64,000 bases of DNA from a virus (IMGVR_UViG_3300043418_000114:186001-250000); one strand, 5' to 3'. Shown: positions 8,014 to 16,115, counted from the stretch's first letter. The notes: generated by a model not told the origin, from the letters alone. Made by a program: numbers and translations.

Positions 8014-8426
8014 TATGCAACCTCGTATGATTTGTTCCACTGGCCGATGTTCACATCAACATACCAGCCCACATCGAAGTAATCTGATTGAATGTCCGAG
8101 TTGTTGTGATTGCCGTTGTTCATAGCAGTCATGACTTCTTGCAAGAACGTCAATGCTTTGCCATCGAAGTGGTCGTGATACCAGTAAGGGTTAACTTGAA
8201 TAGAACCTTCTGCCTTACGGAAGTTTTGTGGCTCAGCCATGTAACGAGGAGTACGGCTTACAGTACTGTTAAAGTTATCGATAAAGTCGATAGAACCAGA
8301 CTTGATGTTCAACACCAGGGTAGAGTGATTACGAACAGCAAGAGTGCCTTTGACGTTGTACTTTTTCAAGATAGCCTTGACGACTGGTGCGATTTCTGCT
8401 TTGTGATCTTGAGACATGTAAGCCAT
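8013..8426 (-). CDS. Conserved phage protein, early
   Basis: 137 aa; N-terminus MAYMSQDHKAEIAPVVKAILKKYNVKGTL with a beta strand set, an aromatic NPYWYHDHF motif, and C-terminal DVGWYVDVNIGQWNKSYE. The pattern is of a small alpha/beta protein found widely in large phages without known function. First gene after the promoter at 8459-8487; GGAG ribosome site. Confidence 0.8.
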   Translation of the reverse strand: MAYMSQDHKAEIAPVVKAILKKYNVKGTLAVRNHSTLVLNIKSGSIDFIDNFNSTVSRTPRYMAEPQNFRKAEGSIQVNPYWYHDHFDGKALTFLQEVMTAMNNGNHNNSDIQSDYFDVGWYVDVNIGQWNKSYEVA

Positions 8427-8458
8427 TTTGTTTCTCCGGTTTGTTTGTTGATGAATGA

Positions 8459-8487
8459 ATTATATATCCAAATCCATTCGTCGTCAA
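8459..8487 (-). promoter_or_regulatory. Sigma-70 promoter, conserved-spacer early type
   Basis: Minus strand TTGACG (8487-8482), 17-bp spacer containing ATGGATTTGG, TATAAT (8464-8459). The spacer is shared with the promoters at 9366, 20830 and 21634. Confidence 0.8.
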
Positions 8488-8810
8488 GTCAAAGTTAATT
8501 TAACTTCAACAACTTCCAGGTGGGCTGTTTTTTGAGTGTAAGTGTCACGAATGCCGTCAGCCATGTCAGGTCTGGTTGAATTAGCACATTGGTCAATATA
8601 TGCTTGAACATTGGGATGATATCGATCACCGTCAATAGTCCAAGCATTGTATTGCTGTCCGTTTTTCTCACCTTTGAACATGTTCTTGATAGCTTTTTCA
8701 GCATTGGCTCGTGAAACGAATTGTGCCGCACTTTGCATGTCCATGCTAAATGAACGGAAGTTTTGACCTGTACAAAATGCGCCAGTTTCTGTTTCACGAA
8801 TTACAAACAT
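8484..8810 (-). CDS. Hypothetical phage protein
   Basis: 108 aa. Opens with a strand MFVIRETETGAF and FRSFSMDMQSAAQFVSRANAEKAIKNM, resembling small phage proteins with one beta hairpin and a helix. The C-terminal end overlaps the -35 region of the promoter serving the downstream gene. Function unknown. Confidence 0.72.
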   Translation of the reverse strand: MFVIRETETGAFCTGQNFRSFSMDMQSAAQFVSRANAEKAIKNMFKGEKNGQQYNAWTIDGDRYHPNVQAYIDQCANSTRPDMADGIRDTYTQKTAHLEVVEVKLTLT

Positions 8811-8818
8811 TTTTGTCC

Positions 8819-9334
8819 TTAGTTAAAAACTTGACCATCAGCACGAATTTGTGTGATGTTCTCAACATCGAACGTGCGAATCACAACTTTGTCAGACAAG
8901 CCACCTTGTTCGCCTTCGCTAGCTTCTTGGAGACCTTGAATGCTAGATGCAGGAACAACATTCCCGTCAAGAGTGAAGTAAGATGCGCCAGCTTTCAGGA
9001 AGATCACTTCAAGATAGTGCTTAGTATCGCCGTTCTTAGTATGTTCAACGATTGGCATGTTCTCAAGACGAGTACCCCATTGACGAGGACCCAGTGTGAA
9101 GTTTGCAGGGTCTTTGCCTTCTGCAATCAAGCGACGATTAACCATATTCTCGTAGCCGTTGGAGTTTTTGTTTTGAAACACCATGACGTTAGCACCAGTC
9201 ATGAACTTCTGAACACGACCTTGATGTGGGTTAGACTTACCGCCAGTAAGTTTAGGAACAGTAACAGTGTCGATAGTTACGAAAGAAGCGCCATTAACGT
9301 TTGCGATGGCGTTGAGAACTTGAGCGTATTTCAT
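8819..9334 (-). CDS. Conserved phage protein
   Basis: 171 aa from the ATG at 9334, chosen for its GGAG ribosome site and because the promoter TSS lies downstream of the longer frame's start. Contains ASFVTIDTVTVPKLTGGKSNPHQGRV and LGPRQWGTRLENMPIVEH, features of a basic beta-rich protein of the kind that recurs in large phages. A nucleic-acid-binding role is possible but not shown. Confidence 0.78.
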   Translation of the reverse strand: MKYAQVLNAIANVNGASFVTIDTVTVPKLTGGKSNPHQGRVQKFMTGANVMVFQNKNSNGYENMVNRRLIAEGKDPANFTLGPRQWGTRLENMPIVEHTKNGDTKHYLEVIFLKAGASYFTLDGNVVPASSIQGLQEASEGEQGGLSDKVVIRTFDVENITQIRADGQVFN

Positions 9335-9365
9335 TTTTAACTCCGTTTTGTGTGTTGATGGATGA

Positions 9366-9394
9366 ATTATATGCCCAAACCCATTTAATGTCAA
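9366..9394 (-). promoter_or_regulatory. Sigma-70 promoter, conserved-spacer early type
   Basis: TTGACA (9394-9389), 17-bp spacer TTAAATGGGTTTGGGCA, TATAAT (9371-9366) on the minus strand, 32 nt before the start at 9334. Confidence 0.85.
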
Positions 9395-9400
9395 CCGTTT

Positions 9401-9577
9401 TTAGGAATTAATTGTATTAAATGGGTCAGTTTCGTCGTATTGTTGATCGTGAATACTTTCTACTACATCGTAGACAAAGGTAACAGGCACTCCCAATCTG
9501 ACCGCAATCATCTTGGGAGGCACATCCTCGTCCAGCAACATTTCGATTTCAAGTGCTAGTTCGGACATGTGGCTCAT
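9401..9577 (-). CDS. Small protein with a possible helix-turn-helix
   Basis: 58 aa (MSHMSELALEIEMLLD... ending NTINS). The segment VPPKMIAVRLGVPVTFVYDVVE resembles a helix-turn-helix with a turn at LGV. Its ATG overlaps the stop of the upstream gene (4 nt). A regulatory role is inferred only from this pattern. Confidence 0.65.
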   Translation of the reverse strand: MSHMSELALEIEMLLDEDVPPKMIAVRLGVPVTFVYDVVESIHDQQYDETDPFNTINS

Positions 9578-9786
9578 TTTGAGGAATTACTAGTAGTGTG
9601 AAACATAATGCCAGTCAGGATGTTCAAACCCCAGGCTTGCAACCAGGTAACTTCTTTGACACCAGTAACAGCGTCAACCAAGCAACCATTCCACAACATG
9701 TACACTGGCCAACTCAGCAAAAAACTGACGAAGACCAAGAGTGCGATGCCAAAAACTACAGTGATAAGTTTTGCTAGAAAATTCAT
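9574..9786 (-). CDS. Small membrane protein
   Basis: 70 aa. Residues 7-31 (ITVVFGIALLVFVSFLLSWPVYMLW) are one clear membrane segment and 49-63 (LQAWGLNILTGIMF) a second, shorter one. Proteins of this shape with a WNGCLVDAVTGVKEVTWLQAWG-type loop are common in large phages. Function unknown. Confidence 0.75.
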   Translation of the reverse strand: MNFLAKLITVVFGIALLVFVSFLLSWPVYMLWNGCLVDAVTGVKEVTWLQAWGLNILTGIMFHTTSNSSK

Positions 9787-9809
9787 GATGATTCCTTTAA
9801 TTGTATGGA

Positions 9810-10037
9810 TTACTTACTATTGATTTCTTTAATCTTTTGCTCATACTCAAGTCGGTTGAGCGTGATTGCGTAGAACAAATAAATGAACCAAGCGACGAGG
9901 CCGCCCCCAATCGCATTGCCAATGATCTGAGCGGGCACATTTGCAACAATGAATGCAACGGCGAATGAACCTGCAATTACACTAACAATGATGCCTGCTG
10001 TAATAAGCATTGCTTTTTGTTTAAGGGAGAGAGTCAT
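9810..10037 (-). CDS. Small two-pass membrane protein
   Basis: 75 aa with hydrophobic segments at about 10-33 and 38-57 and a charged C-terminal tail EYEQKIKEINSK. Preceded by AAGGA. Neighbours the other small membrane protein; a role at the host inner membrane is inferred. Confidence 0.7.
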   Translation of the reverse strand: MTLSLKQKAMLITAGIIVSVIAGSFAVAFIVANVPAQIIGNAIGGGLVAWFIYLFYAITLNRLEYEQKIKEINSK

Positions 10038-10069
10038 ATTTTTCCTTTATAGAGGAGGGTTGAGAAATC

Positions 10070-10321
10070 TTACATTGTCTTTAACAAATGCATCGTTAGA
10101 TCAGGGCCGCCGATCAATACACATTGTTGTGTGTATTTTAAGTAGCCGGTATCTGAGCGATAACCTGTTAGCATGGGAACTACACGAACTTGTTTGGGCG
10201 TTACCTTAATTACTTTGCCCACATATAACATATTATGATGGCAGAATGCCACCGCGTCATCTTCTTTTACTTCACGACCTAACAGGTCTTTGTGCTGTTC
10301 TTCTGGTTGTTTAATAGTCAT
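10070..10321 (-). CDS. Small SH3-like/beta-barrel phage protein
   Basis: 83 aa starting at the ATG at 10321, which overlaps the previous stop; a longer frame upstream is a shadow of the neighbouring gene. DLLGREVKEDDAVAFCHHNMLYVGKVIKVTPKQVRV has the strand-turn pattern of a small barrel domain. Function unknown. Confidence 0.7.
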   Translation of the reverse strand: MTIKQPEEQHKDLLGREVKEDDAVAFCHHNMLYVGKVIKVTPKQVRVVPMLTGYRSDTGYLKYTQQCVLIGGPDLTMHLLKTM

Positions 10322-10469
10322 CTTTGTATCTATGTTTCGGGCGACGATTGTATTGCCCCTTCTTAGGCTTTTCAACCTTAGGCTGGAAGGGCAATTCATC
10401 ATCAAACAGTGCCTTGTGGACACGGCGTTTCATGGGCTCGATTCGGAAGGTGATAGTTTCTCGTTTCAT
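10311..10469 (-). CDS. Small basic protein
   Basis: 52 aa, MKRETITFRIEPMKRRVHK then FQPKVEKPKKGQYNRRPKHR; strongly basic. First gene behind the promoter at 10479-10507, only about 9 nt after the -10 region's expected start site, so the leader is very short. It overlaps the next gene by 11 nt. Confidence 0.6.
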   Translation of the reverse strand: MKRETITFRIEPMKRRVHKALFDDELPFQPKVEKPKKGQYNRRPKHRYKDDY

Positions 10470-10478
10470 AGTGAGAGT

Positions 10479-10507
10479 ATTATACTTCCAAATCGAGTTC
10501 TTGTCAA
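10479..10507 (-). promoter_or_regulatory. Sigma-70 type promoter
   Basis: TTGACA (10507-10502), 17-bp spacer with CGATTTGGAAG, TATAAT (10484-10479) on the minus strand; it overlaps the last codons of the gene ending at 10504. Confidence 0.8.
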
Positions 10508-11820
10508 ATCTCTTGTTTAATCTGGGTGATTACACTATCCCAGGTGGTATCTGTCTGTCTGAACAATTTTACACAAGAATAGAAGGGACTGTCACTTCTT
10601 TCGGTGAACCAGCGCCAATCGCATCCATATTGACTCAACATTACATACGTTGGTACTCCAAGAGCGCCAGCTAAATGAGCAGTCACGGTGTCAACTGTTA
10701 CGATCAAGTCACATTGAATCATCAACTTTGCAGTTTCATGAAAATTGCCTAGAGTGGGAACCAATACGTTGTATTCCTGCAACAAATGTTTTTCTTCATC
10801 TGTTAGATCGAAGTTCAAACATACAAGTTGAATATCATCACGTGAAATCTCAAGGAGCTTTGCAAGATCCATCTTTCTAAAGCGAGTGATAAATGCAACA
10901 CCATTACTTCCCCACTGAATACCAACACGTTTCTTTGTAGTTGGTTGCAAGAATCTCATGGAGTGTGGAGTTATCGTTGTAGATAGATACTGGTCTGGAT
11001 ATGGGATTGTGTCGATAGTAGTGCCGAAACATTTAGGCAATGAAAGCAAAGGCACATTATAATGATAAGAGGGAACTTCATCTATTTTTGAGGTTACAAT
11101 TACGTTTGGGAAATTTTCTTCGAACAAGCTAACTAGCGGCTGTCTTACAAGTAGCACAACTGTGGCATTAAGATTCGCTAGCATCTTTACATAGCGCACA
11201 AACTGAATACAATCACCAAAGCCTTGTTCTCCGTAAACAAGTACAGTTAAGCCATTGACATTTTGTGTGCCATCCCACTCTGGTCCATGGTACACTGGCT
11301 TAAAGCTAGTTGCACTTTCATAGTACCAACGTGCGTCATAGTTCTTCCAGCCTTCAATTAGATCACCCTTCATTAGGTGACACACACTTTCATTCAAGCG
11401 ATGCACTGGATCATTGCTGTAGGTTTGTGCTATCTTGCAGAAATTCGCACCAATCTCTGGCATGCCAAACTCGCGCAGGCTATTGCCATAGTTGCTGTAC
11501 GCCGATGCGTTCTTTGGATCAAGAATAAATGCTTGACCAAAGTCCATCATTGCTTGTTTGTAGTGTCCTAGAGTTCTGAGGACTGCACCTCTACTGATTA
11601 AACTTTCAGCATAGCCAGCGGCGATCGGTGCTTCGAAATACTTCAATGCCTGATCGAGTTGATTCAACTTTATACAGGTCAATCCACAATTATGTTGAAT
11701 AACGTAATTGTCAATGCCATCATTGAGAATTTTCTCATAGCATTCTTTTGCTAGTTCAAACTCTCCAATCGTGTAATGTGCATTACCTCGATTGAAAAGT
11801 TCAAGTTGTGCTTCATTCAA
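10504..11820 (-). CDS. TPR protein fused to GT9-like glycosyltransferase domain
   Basis: 438 aa. Residues ~1-160 are TPR repeats (e.g. GEFELAKECYEKIL, GHYKQAMMDFGQAFILDPKNASAYSNYG). Residues ~185-430 resemble heptosyltransferase-like (GT9/GT41-type) domains: VLVYGEQGFGDCIQFVRYVKML, then CDLIVTVDTVTAHLAGALGVPTYVML, the donor-site signature. Likely adds a sugar to a protein or surface glycan. Phages use such enzymes for virion or host-surface modification; the acceptor is unknown. Confidence 0.82.
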   Translation of the reverse strand: MNEAQLELFNRGNAHYTIGEFELAKECYEKILNDGIDNYVIQHNCGLTCIKLNQLDQALKYFEAPIAAGYAESLISRGAVLRTLGHYKQAMMDFGQAFILDPKNASAYSNYGNSLREFGMPEIGANFCKIAQTYSNDPVHRLNESVCHLMKGDLIEGWKNYDARWYYESATSFKPVYHGPEWDGTQNVNGLTVLVYGEQGFGDCIQFVRYVKMLANLNATVVLLVRQPLVSLFEENFPNVIVTSKIDEVPSYHYNVPLLSLPKCFGTTIDTIPYPDQYLSTTITPHSMRFLQPTTKKRVGIQWGSNGVAFITRFRKMDLAKLLEISRDDIQLVCLNFDLTDEEKHLLQEYNVLVPTLGNFHETAKLMIQCDLIVTVDTVTAHLAGALGVPTYVMLSQYGCDWRWFTERSDSPFYSCVKLFRQTDTTWDSVITQIKQEI

Positions 11821-12103
11821 TTGATATCTCCACGGACTTTACGCTTTTAACAGTAAAGCTACGCCACTCTTTTTTATCCGTGTCGAATACTCGCATGGAT
11901 TCAGTTGACTCTTTTCGAGGAGTTGCGCCCTCCTTGATTTCAACTTTAGGCAGTTGTGCTGGTTCAAGTGTGCAGTTCATGACACGCTCGGTGCCATCTT
12001 TTTTAGTAAAAGTTACCTTAGCAGGACCAGCTTGTAGCATACCATGAAGCCACTCACGAAACTTATTCCACTCTTGATCTGTAAATTCAGCTTTAATTTC
12101 CAT
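11813..12103 (-). CDS. SH3-barrel (DUF2693-like) phage protein
   Basis: 96 aa from the ATG at 12103. VTFTKKDGTERVMNCTLEPAQLP and MRVFDTDKKEWRSFTVKSVKSVEI match a small phage protein family described as SH3-barrel fold. The acidic N-terminal helix FTDQEWNKFREWLHGML is also typical. Molecular role is unknown in the family. Confidence 0.78.
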   Translation of the reverse strand: MEIKAEFTDQEWNKFREWLHGMLQAGPAKVTFTKKDGTERVMNCTLEPAQLPKVEIKEGATPRKESTESMRVFDTDKKEWRSFTVKSVKSVEISIE

Positions 12104-12395
12104 CTGTTTCTTTCTCTGTTGGCAAACAACCAAATACGATGATAGGAATAATTGTTACAAACGTAACTAAACTAAACCATGGGTTAATTCCTGCGTCACG
12201 GCAACGTCTAGCTGATGTGGCAAACATCAAATAGAATGATAGTATCAACGATACAAATGCCACGATGCTACCGATTACTCCTAGCAACACCGATAGCAAA
12301 ACAATAAACGGCATTACAGCTAGGTAACAAATAAGCAACACACCCCAGAATTCACTGCGGGTTGATCGACCGCTAAAGCTAAAATATTTTTCCAT
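12093..12395 (-). CDS. DUF805-family membrane protein
   Basis: 100 aa. FSGRSTRSEFWGVLL at the N-terminus and RRCRDAGINPWFSL near 62-75 are the two hallmarks of DUF805, separated by a long hydrophobic segment (about 20-58); a further segment follows. Inner-membrane location inferred. The biochemical role of DUF805 is not established. Confidence 0.85.
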   Translation of the reverse strand: MEKYFSFSGRSTRSEFWGVLLICYLAVMPFIVLLSVLLGVIGSIVAFVSLILSFYLMFATSARRCRDAGINPWFSLVTFVTIIPIIVFGCLPTEKETDGN

Positions 12396-12685
12396 TACAG
12401 TACTGCCATTCTGAATAGTGCTACACTGTCGATAGATACCAGCAACAGGTAATTTGAAAGCATGCCTAGACTCTTACGTGTCCATGCGGCCCATGCAAAG
12501 ATCGCACATTGCGAGATAAAGATGGGATACAGAATAAGAAAAGGTGGTGTTGGCACAGTTAACATCATAGTGATTGAGCATCCAATGCTCATGAACCATG
12601 CCAAGATTTCTAAGAAACATCTAAGAGGATTGCTTTTCCAATCCTCTTTAATCCAGTTGATTACGCCGTAAAATAATTCATTCAT
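12395..12685 (-). CDS. Conserved phage membrane protein
   Basis: 96 aa from ATG 12685. MNELFYGVINWIKEDWKSNPLRCFLEILAW then membrane segments at about 23-45, 47-66 and 73-95. Closely resembles a small membrane protein seen in many T4-type phages. Coupled by overlap to the neighbours. Function unknown. Confidence 0.78.
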   Translation of the reverse strand: MNELFYGVINWIKEDWKSNPLRCFLEILAWFMSIGCSITMMLTVPTPPFLILYPIFISQCAIFAWAAWTRKSLGMLSNYLLLVSIDSVALFRMAVL

Positions 12686-12978
12686 TGAGTACATGTCCGT
12701 GTGCGAGTTACTGTACCATTGGGTTGCATTGTTTCTACCCAAGGTGTGCAGTTTTCTTTTGATTGATAGATGATTGGTGGTTGTTGCTGTTGCACAATCA
12801 CTGGCTGTTGTTCAACAATCACAGTTCGTGGATGACTGAGTTCGTAACCAATCACACCTCCAATGATTGCTGGACCTACCCAGCCTCCGCGATAACCACC
12901 ATAGTAATGATGATGGTAATGTTGAGCAAATGCTGGCGCTGATGCTAGTAATGCTACTGCTAATAGAACTTTTTTCAT
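12682..12978 (-). CDS. Secreted His/Gln-rich protein
   Basis: 98 aa with a textbook Sec signal peptide (MKKVLLAVALLASAPAFA, cleavage after Ala-Phe-Ala) followed by a His/Tyr/Gly-rich stretch, a short hydrophobic PAIIGGVIGYEL and a poly-Gln region; C-terminus CTPWVETMQPNGTVTRTRTCTQ may form a disulfide. Looks like a bacterial periplasmic protein acquired by the phage. A periplasmic role during infection is inferred. Confidence 0.75.
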   Translation of the reverse strand: MKKVLLAVALLASAPAFAQHYHHHYYGGYRGGWVGPAIIGGVIGYELSHPRTVIVEQQPVIVQQQQPPIIYQSKENCTPWVETMQPNGTVTRTRTCTQ

Positions 12979-13005
12979 GATAGTCTCCTATTCGTATTTA
13001 ACGTA

Positions 13006-13542
13006 TTAGGAGGTCACCTCGTTGACCTTAGTTTCATTGTGCTTGTCAATAGCCTCTTGCATGAGAATTTCGACCATCTTGTTTAATGTGATATCACGCT
13101 TGTGAGCTTCTAATGCCAGCTTCAATAACATATCATCTTCGAGTGTCAGTGGAACTTCAATACGCTCGTCGAATCCAGTACCAATAGAGATAGCTTCTGC
13201 TTTGTATAGCCAATCTTCCTCGGTCTCAAGATCGTACCACTTTACATCGTCCCATGCTTGATTAGGATCAACTTTACGTTCTTTGGCTTCTGTAATCATT
13301 GCTTCCTTGAATCGTGGATCTAACCAACGATATGGTTTGATTTCACTTGGAAACCATTCATCTGGTTTAACACTGACCTCTGCCTGATAGACTTCTTGCG
13401 TCTTGGAGTTGAATACGACACTAACGTGACAGTACTCAGTTTCATAATCTAAGTATCGTGCATTTGGCCAGCAATCCCATTGATACTCACTGCCATCAGT
13501 GATTTTATGAGCCATGATTTCATTTACTTGTGCTAGTTTCAT
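13006..13542 (-). CDS. Conserved phage protein, acidic
   Basis: 178 aa; aromatic N-terminal half (YQWDCWPNARYLDYETEY, CHVSVVFNSKTQEVYQAEVS) and an acidic helical C-terminus TLEDDMLLKLALEAHKRDITLNKMVEILMQEAI that looks like a ribbon-helix-helix segment. Function unknown. Confidence 0.72.
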   Translation of the reverse strand: MKLAQVNEIMAHKITDGSEYQWDCWPNARYLDYETEYCHVSVVFNSKTQEVYQAEVSVKPDEWFPSEIKPYRWLDPRFKEAMITEAKERKVDPNQAWDDVKWYDLETEEDWLYKAEAISIGTGFDERIEVPLTLEDDMLLKLALEAHKRDITLNKMVEILMQEAIDKHNETKVNEVTS

Positions 13543-13820
13543 TTGTTGTCCTCGAAATACATTTGTGCCAATCGCATCATTAGTGCGGCGTGTTCTTTGC
13601 TTTGTGGAACTTGAACACTACGTCCCTCTTTCAAATCGTTGAATTCTTTCAAGAGTGGTTCAATGTCGTTATTATATATTTGTTCCATCGTTTTGTAAAG
13701 CATAATGGCATCTTGTTCAGTCATGCCTGCTGTCCATGAAGGATCGCCTTGTTCTTTACGTAGACCATAGTCATGACGATAGGTCATGCACATGTTATAG
13801 ATGATTTCTTCTTTTGTCAT
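13539..13820 (-). CDS. Helical hypothetical phage protein
   Basis: 93 aa, nearly all helix: EEIIYNMCMTYRHDYGL, MTEQDAIMLYKTMEQIYNNDIEPLLKEF. ATGA-coupled to both neighbours. No motif of known function. Confidence 0.75.
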   Translation of the reverse strand: MTKEEIIYNMCMTYRHDYGLRKEQGDPSWTAGMTEQDAIMLYKTMEQIYNNDIEPLLKEFNDLKEGRSVQVPQSKEHAALMMRLAQMYFEDNK

Positions 13821-14056
13821 TTTGGATATCCTTTATCATAATCCCAACCTTTACCACCGAGCTTTTCCCAGTTATCCCATTTCTGAGCTTCATCCTTACA
13901 ACGCTGTGGTTGACCCATGGAACCAATTACTGCATTGCATGTATCACATCTATGGGCGCATCCTGAACCAAAATCATAGTAAGCAGTACCACCACATGGC
14001 ATATAGATTGGATCTAACGCAGGATGCTTGTCATCAAAGTCGGTATAGTAGTTCAT
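13817..14056 (-). CDS. Small zinc-ribbon-like phage protein
   Basis: 79 aa with GCAHRCDTCNAVIGSMGQPQRC: two CxxC-type pairs spaced as in a small zinc site, followed by a Trp/Lys-rich tail. Metal binding is inferred from the cysteine spacing; function unknown. Confidence 0.75.
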   Translation of the reverse strand: MNYYTDFDDKHPALDPIYMPCGGTAYYDFGSGCAHRCDTCNAVIGSMGQPQRCKDEAQKWDNWEKLGGKGWDYDKGYPK

Positions 14057-14331
14057 TTCATTATCAATTCTTTGAGTTTCTTGGCAGTGATAATTTCATG
14101 GACACCCTTGACTTCTTTGATGACCATCTCCAATTCAACTACTTCCCATTCACTCACACGATTGCGTCCACTGTCACTTCTGCTATCACTATTCATGACA
14201 CCAGTAACAAACGTTCTTAGTTGCCCCAGTGTCTGAAAGATTCTTCCAGATTTATCGTAACTCTGATAGTAAGGTGTACCCCTCACAAATAACTCAGGGT
14301 CATCCTTTTTTCTAATTTTATAGTATATCAT
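14053..14331 (-). CDS. Hypothetical phage protein
   Basis: 92 aa; an N-terminal RKKDDPELFVRGTPYYQSYDKSGRIFQTLGQLRTFV and C-terminal WEVVELEMVIKEV are typical of a small family of phage proteins with one beta sheet. Function unknown. Confidence 0.75.
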   Translation of the reverse strand: MIYYKIRKKDDPELFVRGTPYYQSYDKSGRIFQTLGQLRTFVTGVMNSDSRSDSGRNRVSEWEVVELEMVIKEVKGVHEIITAKKLKELIMK

Positions 14332-14332
14332 A

Positions 14333-14602
14333 TTATTCCCATCTTAATTTAAACCACATATACTCTTGCTCACACAAAAACTTAAATGTATATCGGCCAG
14401 AGTATATCCTGTTGCCATCGTCATTGTCGTAACCTTCACCCTCGGCACATATAAACTTATACCCACGCTCATCCTGCAACCATTTGTATGCCTGAACGTA
14501 TACCCGATAGTTGGGCACAGTATGTAACAACCAGTCATTACACTCACAATGATTCTCGTGGCGACAAATATCTGTCCACTCTAATTTAACTGTGTCTGTC
14601 AT
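14333..14602 (-). CDS. LRW-tail array protein 1
   Basis: 89 aa from the ATG overlapping the previous stop (ATGA). Shares with the following genes the layout: variable N-terminus, a Trp in the middle (YKWLQDERGYK), then an F-x-F strand and the ending EYMWFKLRWE. First (most downstream) member of the array at 14.3-19.1 kb. Function unknown. Confidence 0.72.
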   Translation of the reverse strand: MTDTVKLEWTDICRHENHCECNDWLLHTVPNYRVYVQAYKWLQDERGYKFICAEGEGYDNDDGNRIYSGRYTFKFLCEQEYMWFKLRWE

Positions 14603-14853
14603 AGCCATCTCAACACAAACCAGGTGCGTTGCTCCTCTGTTTTGAATCTAATGTAATCACCTGGTGGATTGATTGCGCCAAATTTAGCCAATTCTTGATT
14701 CGCAATTACTCGCAAATGCATTACCCGCCATGGATAAGTCAGCTTCTTTACATGATCGCAGAAGTTGTCCCACAGTGGTGTTACATTCATATCATCTGAA
14801 CATACCTGTAACTCATATGGATATGCCCTAAGTTGTTCCGTATCTTCTGTCAT
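14599..14853 (-). CDS. LRW-tail array protein 2
   Basis: 84 aa. The start at 14853 is chosen because the upstream gene's last codons TTG AGG TGG provide the Shine-Dalgarno and its stop overlaps this ATG. Ends RFKTEEQRTWFVLRWL. Carries MNVTPLWDNFCDHVKKLTYPW, the mid-protein Trp region. Function unknown. Confidence 0.75.
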   Translation of the reverse strand: MTEDTEQLRAYPYELQVCSDDMNVTPLWDNFCDHVKKLTYPWRVMHLRVIANQELAKFGAINPPGDYIRFKTEEQRTWFVLRWL

Positions 14854-15236
14854 AGCCACCTCAATATAAACCAAGCATAATCTTTTTCATCACGAAATCT
14901 AATACGATCAATATGTATATCATACCAGCGTGTCCACGCATCCGGTCGTCTAGGGCGTGGACCAAAATGTTCAGTACACCATGCTATGACTTCATCATAA
15001 TCGTCATAATGATGGTCTGCATCGTACCATCGGGCACGGCTGAATTGATATTTTGGCTGTTGTTTGTAGCTGGCTTTCATAGTAAAGATTTCACCCACAG
15101 AATCTGTCATAGTTTGTACACCTAGAATAGATTGGGCTAACAGTTGAGGATATACTTGCCTAATCATGGGCATGAGTATCTGCTGGCCTGTGGCGGTCAC
15201 ACTGGCCGCTAGATTGGGATTATAGTGATGCGTCAT
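14850..15236 (-). CDS. LRW-tail array protein 3
   Basis: 128 aa; longest of the array. Contains IAWCTEHFGPRPRRPDAWTRWYD and ends RIRFRDEKDYAWFILRWL, closely matching array protein 5. Start at the ATGA overlap (15236). The near-identity of the C-terminal third with protein 5 shows recent duplication. Confidence 0.78.
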   Translation of the reverse strand: MTHHYNPNLAASVTATGQQILMPMIRQVYPQLLAQSILGVQTMTDSVGEIFTMKASYKQQPKYQFSRARWYDADHHYDDYDEVIAWCTEHFGPRPRRPDAWTRWYDIHIDRIRFRDEKDYAWFILRWL

Positions 15237-15472
15237 GACCACCTCAACGTAAACCACTCGGCGTCTTTTTCATCACGAAATTCGAACCATTCGATATCCC
15301 ACGTGCCGTCAATCGTTTCACTGCCCAAGAATCCTGGATGATCTTTGCCATAAGTCCAACGCTTTTTATAATTATTGTGTGCTTCTGGGGGACCAAACAT
15401 ATCAGTCATCCATTTCCATATCTCGGTCATTTCCTGAATAGTGCGTTCAGTATTTCTAGTATAGACTTTCAT
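15233..15472 (-). CDS. LRW-tail array protein 4
   Basis: 79 aa; IWKWMTDMFGPPEAHNNYKKRW and the ending FRDEKDAEWFTLRWS place it in the array family. Start at the ATGA overlap with the upstream stop. Function unknown. Confidence 0.75.
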   Translation of the reverse strand: MKVYTRNTERTIQEMTEIWKWMTDMFGPPEAHNNYKKRWTYGKDHPGFLGSETIDGTWDIEWFEFRDEKDAEWFTLRWS

Positions 15473-15810
15473 GACCACCTCAACATAAACCACTCGTAGT
15501 CTTTGCTATCACGAAATCTAAATGTTCTGTTGACATTAAAGTACCAACGTGACCACGCATCAGGATACTTTGGGTCCGGACCAAACTGTTCAATGCACCA
15601 GTTATATGCGCCTGCACCGTCTTTAGGCAATTTAGCTTCATGCCACTTAGCACGGCTGAACTTGTATTTCGATTCACTCATAATAGTTGGAATATAGGGA
15701 GCATAGTATGCTCCATCAATCAATATTGAATCAAGTGTACTTTCTATTGTCTGTGCAGTAAGTAATATTTCCTTGCACAAGTTTGAATTATAAATTTGAG
15801 TTTTATTCAT
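15469..15810 (-). CDS. LRW-tail array protein 5
   Basis: 113 aa; YKFSRAKWHE and YNWCIEQFGPDPKYPDAWSRWYF, ending FRDSKDYEWFMLRWS; sister of array protein 3. N-terminal helix region variable. Function unknown. Confidence 0.76.
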   Translation of the reverse strand: MNKTQIYNSNLCKEILLTAQTIESTLDSILIDGAYYAPYIPTIMSESKYKFSRAKWHEAKLPKDGAGAYNWCIEQFGPDPKYPDAWSRWYFNVNRTFRFRDSKDYEWFMLRWS

Positions 15811-16115
15811 TGGAACTTCAAAATTAACATTGAATAGATTTTTTCAGGTACATCAAAGTATGAATCGAATGTCCATCCAGTGTTAGCCTCAACTGCACAA
15901 TCTTGTTCACGTAACCACTTGCCTGCATCGCTATCTCTGCGGGTTCTAATAGAATACCACTGTTCGCCATCAACAATAGCTTCATCAACTTTTTCAAATT
16001 GAAAATTCTTTGATGTTGGATAGTAGTATGAACTTTTGCCAGTTCGTCTAGCCTGCATAATCAGCATTTCTCCTGCTTTGAAACCACCTGATTCAATGTC
16101 GATAAATGTTTTCAT
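15807..16115 (-). CDS. Array-associated protein, diverged tail
   Basis: 102 aa from ATG 16115 (AGGTGG ribosome site 5 nt upstream). FIDIESGGFKAGEMLIMQARRTGKS at the N-terminus and a weakened family tail YSMLILKFQ. It is coupled to the array but may be a separate small phage family. Function unknown. Confidence 0.65.
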   Translation of the reverse strand: MKTFIDIESGGFKAGEMLIMQARRTGKSSYYYPTSKNFQFEKVDEAIVDGEQWYSIRTRRDSDAGKWLREQDCAVEANTGWTFDSYFDVPEKIYSMLILKFQ

